Positions 6,509 through 13,713 of a DNA stretch of 15,146 nt are shown here, in pieces; position 1 is the first letter of the stretch; every line of letters starts with the position of its first letter. Both the position numbers and the translations under genes were made by a program. Below the pieces are notes generated by a model. The model did no database searches. It had not been told where the DNA came from and saw only the letters and a program-made list of their open reading frames with translations. The DNA is taken from contig CALMAV010000195.1 in assembly GCA_937859895.1 (NCBI GenBank), positions 1 to 15,146 on the forward strand, read 5' to 3'. Source of the DNA: an uncultured Bryobacterales bacterium (GTDB lineage: Bacteria; Acidobacteriota; Terriglobia; Bryobacterales; Bryobacteraceae).

Positions 6509-7489
6509 ATGAGCAAGCCGAAACTCCTGGTAGTGAGTCCGCCTGATCATTACCTGCTGCGCAACCTGGACGCGATCCGCAACGAGGCCGAAATCCATAT
6601 CGGCAACAGCATGAGCGATTTCCAGCCGTTTGCTGCGAATGCGGACATTATTCTTTACTCAGGCGTAGCCTCGGGTATGCATACGGTCGGTGAACTCTGG
6701 GCCAAGACGCCTAAGGTCCGATGGATTCACTCACTTTCGGCCGGTGTAGAAAAGGTTCTGAGTCCGGAACTGACCGAAAGCGATGTTCCCCTCACAAATG
6801 CCCGCGGTGTGTTCAAGCGCCCGCTGGCCGAATTTGCGCTGCTCGGCATGCTGTACTTCTACAAGCGCGTGCCGCTAATGCGGGCCAATCAGAAAGCTCG
6901 CCAGTGGGCTCCCTTCTCCGTTGATTGGCTGCGTGGGAAGATCATGGGCATCGTCGGCTACGGCGAAATTGGGCGCGAGTGCGCGATCTTGGCCAAGGCT
7001 GCGGGTGTGACAATCTATGCGACACGACGCAATCATCATAAGTCCGAGAACGACCCGATTCTTGACCGCGCCTTCCCGCTAAGCGAGCTGAACACAATGC
7101 TTGAGCAAGTGGACGTGGTGGTGACGGCTGCCGCTCTTACGCCGGAGACACGCCATATCATCAGTAACGCGCAGTTTGCCGTGATGAAGCCGTCGGCTAT
7201 CGTCATTAATGTTGGGCGCGGACCACTGATCGACGAAGCGGCGCTTGTTCAGGCACTGCAAAGCAAGAAGATTGGCGGCGCAGCGCTCGATGTCTTCGAG
7301 GTAGAACCGCTGCCCGAAGATTCTCCTTTATGGGATATGGAGAACGTGCTGGTTTCGCCGCACTGTACGGACCGCACCTCTGACCCCGACTGGCTTGATT
7401 TGAGCATGGAGCTTTTCGTAGAGAACTTTCGGTTGTTTGTTGACGGAAAAGAGCTGAAAAATATAGTAGACAAGAGAGCAGGGTACTGA
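6509..7489 (+). CDS. D-2-hydroxyacid dehydrogenase, NAD(P)-dependent
   Basis: The 326-residue protein belongs to the D-isomer-specific 2-hydroxyacid dehydrogenase family, cytosolic enzymes that interconvert 2-oxoacids and D-2-hydroxyacids. The Rossmann motif is GYGEIG (150-155), followed by TRR (172-174) at the end of the second strand, which could favour NADPH. Catalytic residues are R237 in NVGRGPL, E266 in FEVEPLP and H285 in SPHCTDRT. Length is normal for the family and there is no ACT domain, so it is not a typical SerA. The substrate cannot be fixed: glyoxylate, hydroxypyruvate and branched 2-oxoacids are all possible. Its stop shares one base with the start of the next gene (TGATG), so translation is probably coupled to the dehydratase. 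Confidence 0.9.
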   Translation: MSKPKLLVVSPPDHYLLRNLDAIRNEAEIHIGNSMSDFQPFAANADIILYSGVASGMHTVGELWAKTPKVRWIHSLSAGVEKVLSPELTESDVPLTNARGVFKRPLAEFALLGMLYFYKRVPLMRANQKARQWAPFSVDWLRGKIMGIVGYGEIGRECAILAKAAGVTIYATRRNHHKSENDPILDRAFPLSELNTMLEQVDVVVTAAALTPETRHIISNAQFAVMKPSAIVINVGRGPLIDEAALVQALQSKKIGGAALDVFEVEPLPEDSPLWDMENVLVSPHCTDRTSDPDWLDLSMELFVENFRLFVDGKELKNIVDKRAGY

Positions 7490-8475
7490 TGGCTGTTGAG
7501 GAAGCAATCGAGCAAGCCGTAACTTTCGAAGATGTGCTGGCCGCGCAGGCACGTATTGCAGTTCTCGCGCATAAAACTCCGGTTATTACCTCGCGCCTGT
7601 TCGATAAGGCAGCAGGTCTAAATGCTTTCTTTAAGTGTGAGAATTTGCAACGAGGCGGCGCTTTCAAGATTCGCGGTGCTGCCAATTTTATGCTCTCCCT
7701 GACAGAAGCCGAGCGCAGGCGGGGCATTGTTACTGCCTCTTCCGGAAACCATGCGCAAGCGGTGGCCATTGTGGCGGCGCACTTAGGTGTTTCGGCAACC
7801 ATCGTGATGCCGTCCGATGCCCCGCGTACCAAAGTGGATTCAACACTCGCTTACGGACCCAGGGTGATCTTCTTTGATCGCTTACGCGAGAAGCGCGACG
7901 AGATTGCTGCTCGTGCGGCTGAGGAGACCGGTGGCATTATGCTCCCTGCATTCGATCATCCCTGGGTTGTAGCCGGCCAGGGAACGGCGGCTCTTGAGTT
8001 GCTGTCCGAATGCCCTGAGCTCCAATCCATTCTCGTGCCCACCGGCGGGGGCGGGCTCCTTGCCGGTACGCTCATCGTCGCCCACCAGATCAATCCTCAA
8101 ATTAAGGTTTATGGGGTTGAACCCGAGGTAGCGGACGATTGGCGTCAGTCACTCGAACTCGGTGCGCCCATTGAAATTCCGCCGCCGCCTACCATTGCTG
8201 ACGGCCTGCGTACTCCAATGCCCGGCAAAGTCACATTCCCGATTGTCCGTGAATTAGCTGCGGGCATTCTCACTGTAAGCGAGGACCAAATTAAGAGCAC
8301 CGTCCGCTTCCTGCTCACACGGTTGAAGCTGGTTGTCGAGCCAAGCGGAGCGGTAGGTGCAGCGGCAGTTCTGCATAACAAATTACCTGTTTCGGCCCGC
8401 TCGGCAGGCATCTTATTGACAGGCGGCAACATTGACTTCAACGTACTTGCCAGCATCTGCGCGGAAGCGGCTTAG
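7489..8475 (+). CDS. PLP-dependent threonine/serine dehydratase (fold type II)
   Basis: The 328-residue protein is a fold-type II PLP enzyme of the threonine dehydratase/serine racemase group. K60 in GGAFKIRGA is the Schiff-base lysine, SSGNHAQ (84-90) is the substrate loop, and TGGGGLLAG (185-193) binds the PLP phosphate. Near the C-terminus is LLTGGNIDF, usual for the group. It has no regulatory ACT domain, so it is the short form, as in catabolic TdcB, serine racemase or hydroxyaspartate ammonia-lyase. Likely reactions are Thr to 2-oxobutyrate plus ammonia, or Ser to pyruvate plus ammonia. The ATG overlaps the preceding stop by one base. The neighbouring 2-hydroxyacid dehydrogenase could act on the 2-oxoacid formed, but that link is an inference. 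Confidence 0.9.
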   Translation: MAVEEAIEQAVTFEDVLAAQARIAVLAHKTPVITSRLFDKAAGLNAFFKCENLQRGGAFKIRGAANFMLSLTEAERRRGIVTASSGNHAQAVAIVAAHLGVSATIVMPSDAPRTKVDSTLAYGPRVIFFDRLREKRDEIAARAAEETGGIMLPAFDHPWVVAGQGTAALELLSECPELQSILVPTGGGGLLAGTLIVAHQINPQIKVYGVEPEVADDWRQSLELGAPIEIPPPPTIADGLRTPMPGKVTFPIVRELAAGILTVSEDQIKSTVRFLLTRLKLVVEPSGAVGAAAVLHNKLPVSARSAGILLTGGNIDFNVLASICAEAA

Positions 8476-8476
8476 G

Positions 8477-9034
8477 GTGGCAGAAGAAACCAGTCCCTGG
8501 GTTACAAAAACGTCGCGGGAAGTTTATCGAAACAACTGGATTCGTGTGCGTGAGGATCAGGTGATCCGGCCCGACGGTGGCCCTGGTGTTTATGGCGTAA
8601 TTGAGATTAAGCCGTCGGTTGGGGTTGTAGCTTTGGATGAGCAGGATCGCACCGTGCTGGTAGGTCAGTGGCGCTACACGGTCGATCGCTACTCGTGGGA
8701 GATTCCGCGTGGCGGCTCCTTCCCCCATGAGACTGATATCCAGAAAGTCGCTGAGCGCGAACTGGCGGAAGAAGCTGGCGTGACCGCCAAGACATGGCAG
8801 CACCTCGGAGCTGTCGATGTGTGCAATGGCGTTGCCGACGACGTCCAGAGTCTGTTTCTTGCTACCGGGCTTTCCCCGACCAGCCGCAACCTGGACCCGG
8901 AGGAAGAGATCGAAGTGCGCTGGGTTCCCTTCAGCGAGGCCGTTCAGATGGCTCTGGATGGACGAATTACTGAAGTTTGCAGCGTGGCGGCCCTTCTGCG
9001 TGTTGCCCTACTACGATCCGGCGGCAAACAATGA
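8477..9034 (+). CDS. NUDIX hydrolase, ADP-sugar/ADP-ribose pyrophosphatase-like
   Basis: The protein is 185 residues long with the NUDIX fold and hydrolyses a nucleoside diphosphate linked to another moiety; ADP-ribose or a related NDP-sugar is most likely by overall resemblance. The box spans about 79-102 and ends in RELAEEAGV (R94, E95, E98, E99, G101). From G79 the first glutamate is E85, and the gap to R94 is eight residues instead of seven, so the box has a one-residue offset. GTG 8477 is preferred: it lies one base after the dehydratase stop, with GGAAG about 9 bases upstream. A longer frame opens at TTG 8432, but that would overlap the dehydratase by 44 bases with no better start signal. 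The end overlaps ctaA by four bases (ATGA). Confidence 0.88.
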   Translation: MAEETSPWVTKTSREVYRNNWIRVREDQVIRPDGGPGVYGVIEIKPSVGVVALDEQDRTVLVGQWRYTVDRYSWEIPRGGSFPHETDIQKVAERELAEEAGVTAKTWQHLGAVDVCNGVADDVQSLFLATGLSPTSRNLDPEEEIEVRWVPFSEAVQMALDGRITEVCSVAALLRVALLRSGGKQ

Positions 9035-10017
9035 ACTTCCGCGGTAATCGATCGCGCCATTGGCTGGCCCGTTTTGCCTGGGCGCTGCTGTTGTTCAACA
9101 TCCCCGTTATTCTTTGGGGCGCCTATGTACGCGTATCATTTTCCGGCGATGGATGCGGCGCACACTGGCCGTTTTGCAATGGCTATGTTGTGCCCCAGCA
9201 CATGGCCAAACCGATGATGATCGAGTTTACTCACCGCCTGATGACGAGCGTAGATGTTGCTGGCGCGGTCATTCTCTGCGTCTGGGCTTTTGCTGCATTC
9301 GCTAAGGGCCACGCTGTACGCCGGTATGCGCTCATCTCGCTGTGCTTTCTCTTCGTTGAAGCACTGCTTGGGGCAGGCCTCGTGCTGTTTCGTAAAGTCG
9401 CTCACGATCAGTCAGCGGGGCGAGCCATTTATCTTTCTGCTCACTTGACCAATACAATGCTTCTGCTTGGTGCTCTTGCCATTACCGCTTGGCTGGCGCA
9501 GAACCCGTCGCTACGGCTACATTGGCAGAATGTATCCCGCACGTTCTCTATTGCGCTCACCATAACAGTTCTCATCAGCATCACAGGGTCAATCGCGTCC
9601 TTGGGCGATATGCTGTTTCCGGCGTCTTCGCTTGCCGCTGGATTCCAACAAGACTTCTCCTCTTCATCGCACTTCCTGCTCCGGCTTCGCCTGTTTCACC
9701 CGGCGCTGGCAATTGGGGGCGCAGTGTATCTGTTGTGGGCAGCCGTCATAGCCATGCGGCACGAAGAAGGTTCGCCGACGCGCACTGCCGGCGTTCGCGT
9801 CATGCTTGTGATTCTGGCCCAAATCCTGGTTGGATTGGTGAATATCACGCTATTGGCACCCATCTGGATCCAGATGATTCACTTGCTGCTAGCAGATGTC
9901 CTCTGGATTGCAGTTGTATTTATGGTGCTCGAGGGCGCTGCCGTTCCCATAGAGGACGGGGGAGCGGACGCTACGCATCGACCACTCCGCCGCGCTACAG
10001 CTTTCGCTACTTCGTAA
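9031..10017 (+). CDS. ctaA: Haem A synthase (COX15/CtaA family)
   Basis: The 328-residue membrane protein converts haem O to haem A for aa3-type cytochrome oxidases. Eight hydrophobic segments are readable. Landmark residues are the disulfide-type pair C42 and C49 in GDGCGAHWPFCNG, E65 and H68 in IEFTHRLMT, H138 in SAHLTN, H223 in RLFHPAL and H284 in QMIHLLLAD, which match the haem ligands and catalytic acid of CtaA. The cysteine pair is the Bacillus/actinobacterial-type extracytoplasmic loop. ATG 9031 overlaps the NUDIX stop (ATGA) and suits the MNFRGN start just before the first membrane helix; an in-frame start at 8977 would add 18 residues lying inside the NUDIX gene and is unlikely. No ctaB or oxidase subunit gene is in the window. 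The 3' end overlaps the alcohol dehydrogenase gene by 11 bases, tail to tail. Confidence 0.93.
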   Translation: MNFRGNRSRHWLARFAWALLLFNIPVILWGAYVRVSFSGDGCGAHWPFCNGYVVPQHMAKPMMIEFTHRLMTSVDVAGAVILCVWAFAAFAKGHAVRRYALISLCFLFVEALLGAGLVLFRKVAHDQSAGRAIYLSAHLTNTMLLLGALAITAWLAQNPSLRLHWQNVSRTFSIALTITVLISITGSIASLGDMLFPASSLAAGFQQDFSSSSHFLLRLRLFHPALAIGGAVYLLWAAVIAMRHEEGSPTRTAGVRVMLVILAQILVGLVNITLLAPIWIQMIHLLLADVLWIAVVFMVLEGAAVPIEDGGADATHRPLRRATAFATS

Positions 10018-11056
10018 GCGTTGCCATGTCGATTACAAAGCGATACTTCACGTCCGCTTTCACCGTGCGATCGAAGGCTTGGTTAATTTTATCTATCGGA
10101 ATCAACTCGATATCAGAAACGATGTCGTGTTCGGCACAGTAATCTAGCATCTCCTGCGTTTCTCGAATACCGCCAATGAGCGAACCGGCAATCGATCTCC
10201 GGCCGAAGATCAAGTTGCCGATCGCGAGCGGTAGCTTTTCCTCGGGCAGCCCCACCATCACTAGCTTCCCCTCACGCTTCAGCAGCGGCGTTAGTTGATT
10301 CAGATCGTGCTTTGCGGAAACCGTGTCGATGATGAAGTCGAATGTACCCGCCTGGGCTTTCATTGCTTCTTCATCTTTGGAGATGACTACCTCGTGCGCA
10401 CCCAAGCGCAGCGCATCCGCTTTCTTGTTCTCTGAAGTGGTGAACTGGACTACGTGTGCGCCAAAGGATCGTGCAAATTTGAGCGCCATATGCCCGAGTC
10501 CGCCTAAGCCAATCACGCCCACCTTCTGGCCCGGTCCAATTTTGGAATGCCGCATGGGCGAATAGGTCGTGATTCCAGCGCAGAGCAGCGGAGCAACGGC
10601 GGCCAACTCCAATTTAGGTGAAACGCGTAGCACGAAGTCCTGATCGACCACGATACTGCTGGAATACCCGCCAAACGTATACCCGCCGGTCTTTTTGTCA
10701 GGTGAGGCGTAGGTAAATGTAGCGCCCTGAGAGCAGAACTGTTCCTCGCCGTCCTTGCAGTTTTCGCACACGCGGCAGGAATCAACCATGCAGCCGACGC
10801 CAACCAAATCGCCTTCTTTGAAATTTGTGACGGACGAGCCAACTTTTGTTACGCGGCCGACAATCTCGTGACCGGGCACCATAGGGAATACCGCCACACC
10901 CCACTCATCGCGGGCCTGATGTATATCGGAGTGGCAAACGCCGCAATATTGAATATCGATGGCGACATCACTCGGACCTGGATCGCGACGTTCGAAAGAA
11001 AAAGGAGCGAGAGCTTCCTTGGCAGCCGCAGCTGCATAACCGTGACTTTGAATCAT
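10007..11056 (-). CDS. Zinc-dependent alcohol dehydrogenase (CAD/YahK-like MDR family)
   Basis: The 349-residue cytosolic enzyme is a medium-chain zinc alcohol dehydrogenase of the cinnamyl-alcohol/YahK type, which usually reduces aldehydes with NADPH. The catalytic zinc ligands are C38 in CGVCHSDIH, H63 in PGHE and C159 in LLCAGIT. The structural zinc site is C94, C97, C100 and C108. The cofactor-binding glycines are in GLGGLGHMALKF (183-194). ATG 11056 gives the usual family N-terminus (MIQSHGYAAAAAKE); a longer frame from 11107 would add 17 residues that do not look like family sequence. A GAGGAG lies about 18 bases upstream of ATG 11056, too far to be ideal, with AAAGA closer. It probably has its own promoter in 11057-11162 and converges on ctaA. 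Confidence 0.92.
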   Translation of the reverse strand: MIQSHGYAAAAAKEALAPFSFERRDPGPSDVAIDIQYCGVCHSDIHQARDEWGVAVFPMVPGHEIVGRVTKVGSSVTNFKEGDLVGVGCMVDSCRVCENCKDGEEQFCSQGATFTYASPDKKTGGYTFGGYSSSIVVDQDFVLRVSPKLELAAVAPLLCAGITTYSPMRHSKIGPGQKVGVIGLGGLGHMALKFARSFGAHVVQFTTSENKKADALRLGAHEVVISKDEEAMKAQAGTFDFIIDTVSAKHDLNQLTPLLKREGKLVMVGLPEEKLPLAIGNLIFGRRSIAGSLIGGIRETQEMLDYCAEHDIVSDIELIPIDKINQAFDRTVKADVKYRFVIDMATLTK

Positions 11057-11137
11057 GTATCTGTCTTTGATGTTCTCCTCACAAGTCACGCTTCCTAGGA
11101 ATTCCATAGGACTTAACTAGAGCGAGTTTGCCCGCAA

Positions 11138-11155
11138 CTCCATCTATAGATGGAG
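11138..11155. promoter_or_regulatory. 18-bp perfect palindrome overlapping a ribosome binding site
   Basis: CTCCATCTATAGATGGAG is a perfect palindrome. The right half contains GGAG, the core of the Shine-Dalgarno GGAGGT (11152-11157) that stands 5 bases before the ATG at 11163. In DNA it has the form of an operator in the divergent adh/DUF4126 gap. In RNA it can fold as a 7-bp stem with a TATA loop that hides the ribosome binding site. Confidence 0.55.
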
Positions 11156-11162
11156 GTCACCT

Positions 11163-11690
11163 ATGTCAGAAGAAAAGTCAAATCCAGATGCGGTCGTGTA
11201 TGCGGCCGCTTCGGCGATAGGAATCATCGCCGGCATCCGCGCTGTGGCTCCGCCGGCAATTGTTAGTTATATGGCAAGCTCGGGATGCCTGGAAGAGGAA
11301 AAGAGCAGATACGGTCTCTTCGGCAAGAAAGGGGCAGTGAAGCTGCTCGGCGTTCTTGCGGGTGGGGAAGCGTTCTTCGATAAGCTGCCTTTCATGCCCA
11401 AGCGAACCGATACTTTCGGGCTGACTGCCAGGATCCTGTCCGGCGCCATTTGCGGCGCAACTATTTGTGCGGCAAAGAAGAGGTCGCCCCTGCTGGGAGG
11501 TATCGCGGGAGCTTTCGGCGCAATTGGGTCTACCTTTGCGGTAACCGAAGTTCGACGCTCCCTTACTCATGACTTACACGTTCCCGATACTGCCGTCGCG
11601 TTGCTGGAAGACGGTATTGTCCTGTGGGGCGGCAAGGTTCTTTGTGAACGATTGAATCCGAAGCAGCTTGAGCCTGCAACGGCGAGTTAG
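11163..11690 (+). CDS. DUF4126-like hypothetical membrane-associated protein
   Basis: The 175-residue protein resembles the DUF4126 family: an N-terminal hydrophobic segment with the AGIRAVAPPAIVSY motif (23-36), a GVLAGGEAFFDKLPF segment (62-76), RT near 81-82, an LSGAICGATICAA segment (92-104) and a glycine-rich GGIAGAFGAIGSTFAV stretch (111-126). Three to four hydrophobic segments are broken by charged turns, typical of that family. Function is unknown. ATG 11163 is well supported by GGAGGT 5 bases upstream. It is divergent from the alcohol dehydrogenase gene. A strong hairpin begins 4 bases after its stop, just before the GH97 gene, so it may be transcribed separately. Confidence 0.75.
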   Translation: MSEEKSNPDAVVYAAASAIGIIAGIRAVAPPAIVSYMASSGCLEEEKSRYGLFGKKGAVKLLGVLAGGEAFFDKLPFMPKRTDTFGLTARILSGAICGATICAAKKRSPLLGGIAGAFGAIGSTFAVTEVRRSLTHDLHVPDTAVALLEDGIVLWGGKVLCERLNPKQLEPATAS

Positions 11691-11694
11691 GCCT

Positions 11695-11730
11695 GGGAGG
11701 GCGTCGGTATATCGTGGGAGACGCCTTCCC
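11695..11730 (+). terminator. Strong hairpin between the DUF4126-like gene and the GH97 start
   Basis: GGGAGGGCGTC (11695-11705) pairs with GACGCCTTCCC (11720-11730) over 11 base pairs (one G-T) around a 14-base loop. It begins 4 bases after the upstream stop and ends one base before the GH97 ATG at 11732. No T-run follows, so it is either a factor-assisted terminator or an mRNA structure. The GGGAG at 11716-11720, the most likely GH97 Shine-Dalgarno sequence, lies in the loop and its closing pair. Confidence 0.45.
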
Positions 11731-11731
11731 T

Positions 11732-13698
11732 ATGAGAATCGCTCTCCCTGCCCTCCCGCTACTACTTGCAGCAACCGCCTCCCTAGCTCCGTTGCAGGGA
11801 GAAGTTGCGCCGAGCCAGTGGTCTCTGGAATCACCAAACCAGCGTATCCAGGTTGCTATTGCGTCCGACCACAGCTGACGTTCGCAGTAACGTTCAATGG
11901 ACGCACGGTGATCAGTCCGTCTCGGCTTGGGTTGACTCTTGAAGGTGTTGCACCCAAAAGCGGCACTCTCGCCTTCCAGAAGGTGTCCGGAGGTAAGAAA
12001 GATGCCTACTGGCAGACAACGCTGGGGAAGAACAATCCGGTGCGTGACTGCTATCAGGAGCTGACGTTACAGTTTACGAACGCTCCCACCCCGACGGGAA
12101 CATTGATATTGGTGTTCCGAGCCTACAACGACGGGATTGCGTTTCGGTATCACCTGCCGGCAGCAAATGATAGCGGCCAGGACTTTACGGTCACGCACGA
12201 GGACACCGAATTTCACTTTGCAAGTGATCCGACGCTTTGGGCTGCTACCTACGAAAAATTCACTCACCCTTACGAACATGAGTACTCTCGGACAAAGCTT
12301 TCCAGTCTCTACCCTTCAACTCTGGTCGGCTTGCCGCTGTTGATGCAGACTGATACTCGGGCCTATGTCGCACTAGCCGAAGCCGATCTTACCGATTGGG
12401 CAAGTCTTTACGTGAAACGAAGCATAAATCCATCCGGCACCTATGCTCTAAGTGCTCAGCTCTCTCCACGTATCGATGGCAATGGGCTGGTTCACTCACG
12501 GTTACCCCGCAATTCACCGTGGCGGGTTCTGATGATTGGTGAAAGGCCGGGAGACCTGATTGAGTCGGATCTGATCTTGAACTTGAATCCGCCGTCAGCC
12601 ATTGCTGACACGTCCTGGATCAAGCCGGGCAAGATGGCTTGGGACCACTGGTGGAGCGGTGATGTCAAGATGGATAATCCCACTGAGAAGCGCTTTATCC
12701 AGTTTGCCTCTGCTATGGGCTTCCCTTATCAGTTGGTGGATTGGCAGTGGTATGGGCCCTTCAACACGCCAGCTGCCGATATCACTAAGCCTGCTCGGCA
12801 GCTAAACTTCCCGGAGCTGCTGCAGTTTGCTGCAGAGCGCAACGTGCGCCTCTGGGTGTGGCTTCACTCGGGCGATGTGAACCGCGCACTCAAAGTGGGC
12901 ACACTCGACGAGGCCTTTCGGGTGTACGAGAGATGGAACTTGGCGGGCGTGAAGATCGACTTCATGGATCGCGATGACCAGGACATGGTCGCGTGGTATC
13001 AAACGGTTGTTGAGCTAGCGGCAAAGCATCATCTTATGGTCGATTTCCATGGCGCCTTTAAGCCGACTGGCCTGCGCCGCACTTGGCCGAATCTGCTAAC
13101 TCGCGAAGGCGTGCTCGGCAACGAGTACAACAAGTTTAGCGGCCGTGTTACGCCGGAACACAAACTGACATTGCCGTTTACGCGCATGCTCGTTGGGCCG
13201 ATGGATTACACCCCAGGCGGGTTCTTGAATCGAAGCCCGGCCGAGTGGAAGCAGACTACTCCAACGCAGGTGATGGGCAGCCGCGCACAGGAGTTAGCTC
13301 TGTTCGTTGTTTACGAAAGCGCGCTAACTTGCGTCACCGACGATCCTGAAAACTACCGCGGTCAGCCCGGTCTTGAGTTTCTGCGCGTGGTACCAACAAC
13401 ATGGGATGAGACGCGCGTACTTGATGGAGAAGTAGGTCGACATATTGTAATTGCCAGGCGCAAAGGCAAAGATTGGTTCCTGGGCGGCATGACCGGCGAT
13501 GATGCTTACCGAGTGCAGATTCCGCTCAGCTTTCTCGGCAGTAGCGGTTACACAGCCCAAGCCTTTACTGACCCAACTAATCCGGCCGCTAGCTACGAGG
13601 CTGTTTCCATTTCAAGTAGACGCATGACTCAGAGTGACACGCTAACGTTGACGATGCGACCGGCCGGAGGTGCGGCGGTTTACTTCAAAGCGGAGTAG
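11732..13698 (+). CDS. GH97 glycoside hydrolase, frameshifted after the signal-peptide region
   Basis: The body is a family GH97 enzyme (alpha-glucosidase/alpha-galactosidase type). It has an N-terminal beta-sandwich (ISPSRLGLTL), the barrel motif WDHWWSG, then GVKIDFMDRDDQD, DFHGAFKPTG, LLTREGVLGNEYNKF and GPMDYTPGGF. The Asp of KIDF (codon 12958-12960) sits where retaining GH97 enzymes have their nucleophile; the glutamates at 13105-13107 and 13123-13125 are candidate acid/base or calcium ligands. The ATG at 11732 starts a signal peptide (MRIALPALPLLLAATASLA) and WSLESPNQRIQVAIASDH, but this frame stops at TGA 11876-11878. The body continues one frame back from about 11866-11874 (QLTFAVTFNGR). 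One missing base there would join them into about 655 residues. The frame open from TTG 11668 reads the signal region out of phase, so its first 65 or so residues are not real. Either a sequencing error or a true mutation. Confidence 0.82.
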
Positions 13699-13713
13699 CG
13701 AATTTAAGACTTC

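Noticed and set aside
7206..7832. 208-codon minus-strand frame across the dehydrogenase/dehydratase junction
   Set aside because: Antisense shadow of two well-supported enzymes; composition is Ser/Arg/Ala-rich without motifs.
8432..8476. Longer NUDIX start at TTG 8432
   Set aside because: It would overlap the dehydratase gene by 44 bases; the GTG at 8477 is in frame, one base after the stop, and fits family length.
8977..9030. Upstream in-frame start for haem A synthase
   Set aside because: The extra residues lie inside the NUDIX gene and do not look like CtaA; the ATG in the ATGA overlap is a better start.
9489..10142. Long plus-strand frame of 217 codons overlapping ctaA
   Set aside because: It is another frame of the ctaA gene, rich in Arg, His and Cys, with no recognisable domain.
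11668..11866. N-terminal extension of the GH97 frame from TTG 11668
   Set aside because: It translates the signal-peptide region of the other frame out of phase, gives an Arg/Pro/Cys-rich sequence without a signal peptide, and overlaps the preceding gene.
11866..11880. Programmed -1 ribosomal frameshift in the GH97 gene
   Set aside because: No slippery heptamer is present at the junction, and a secreted hydrolase has no known need for one; a lost base is the simpler reading.
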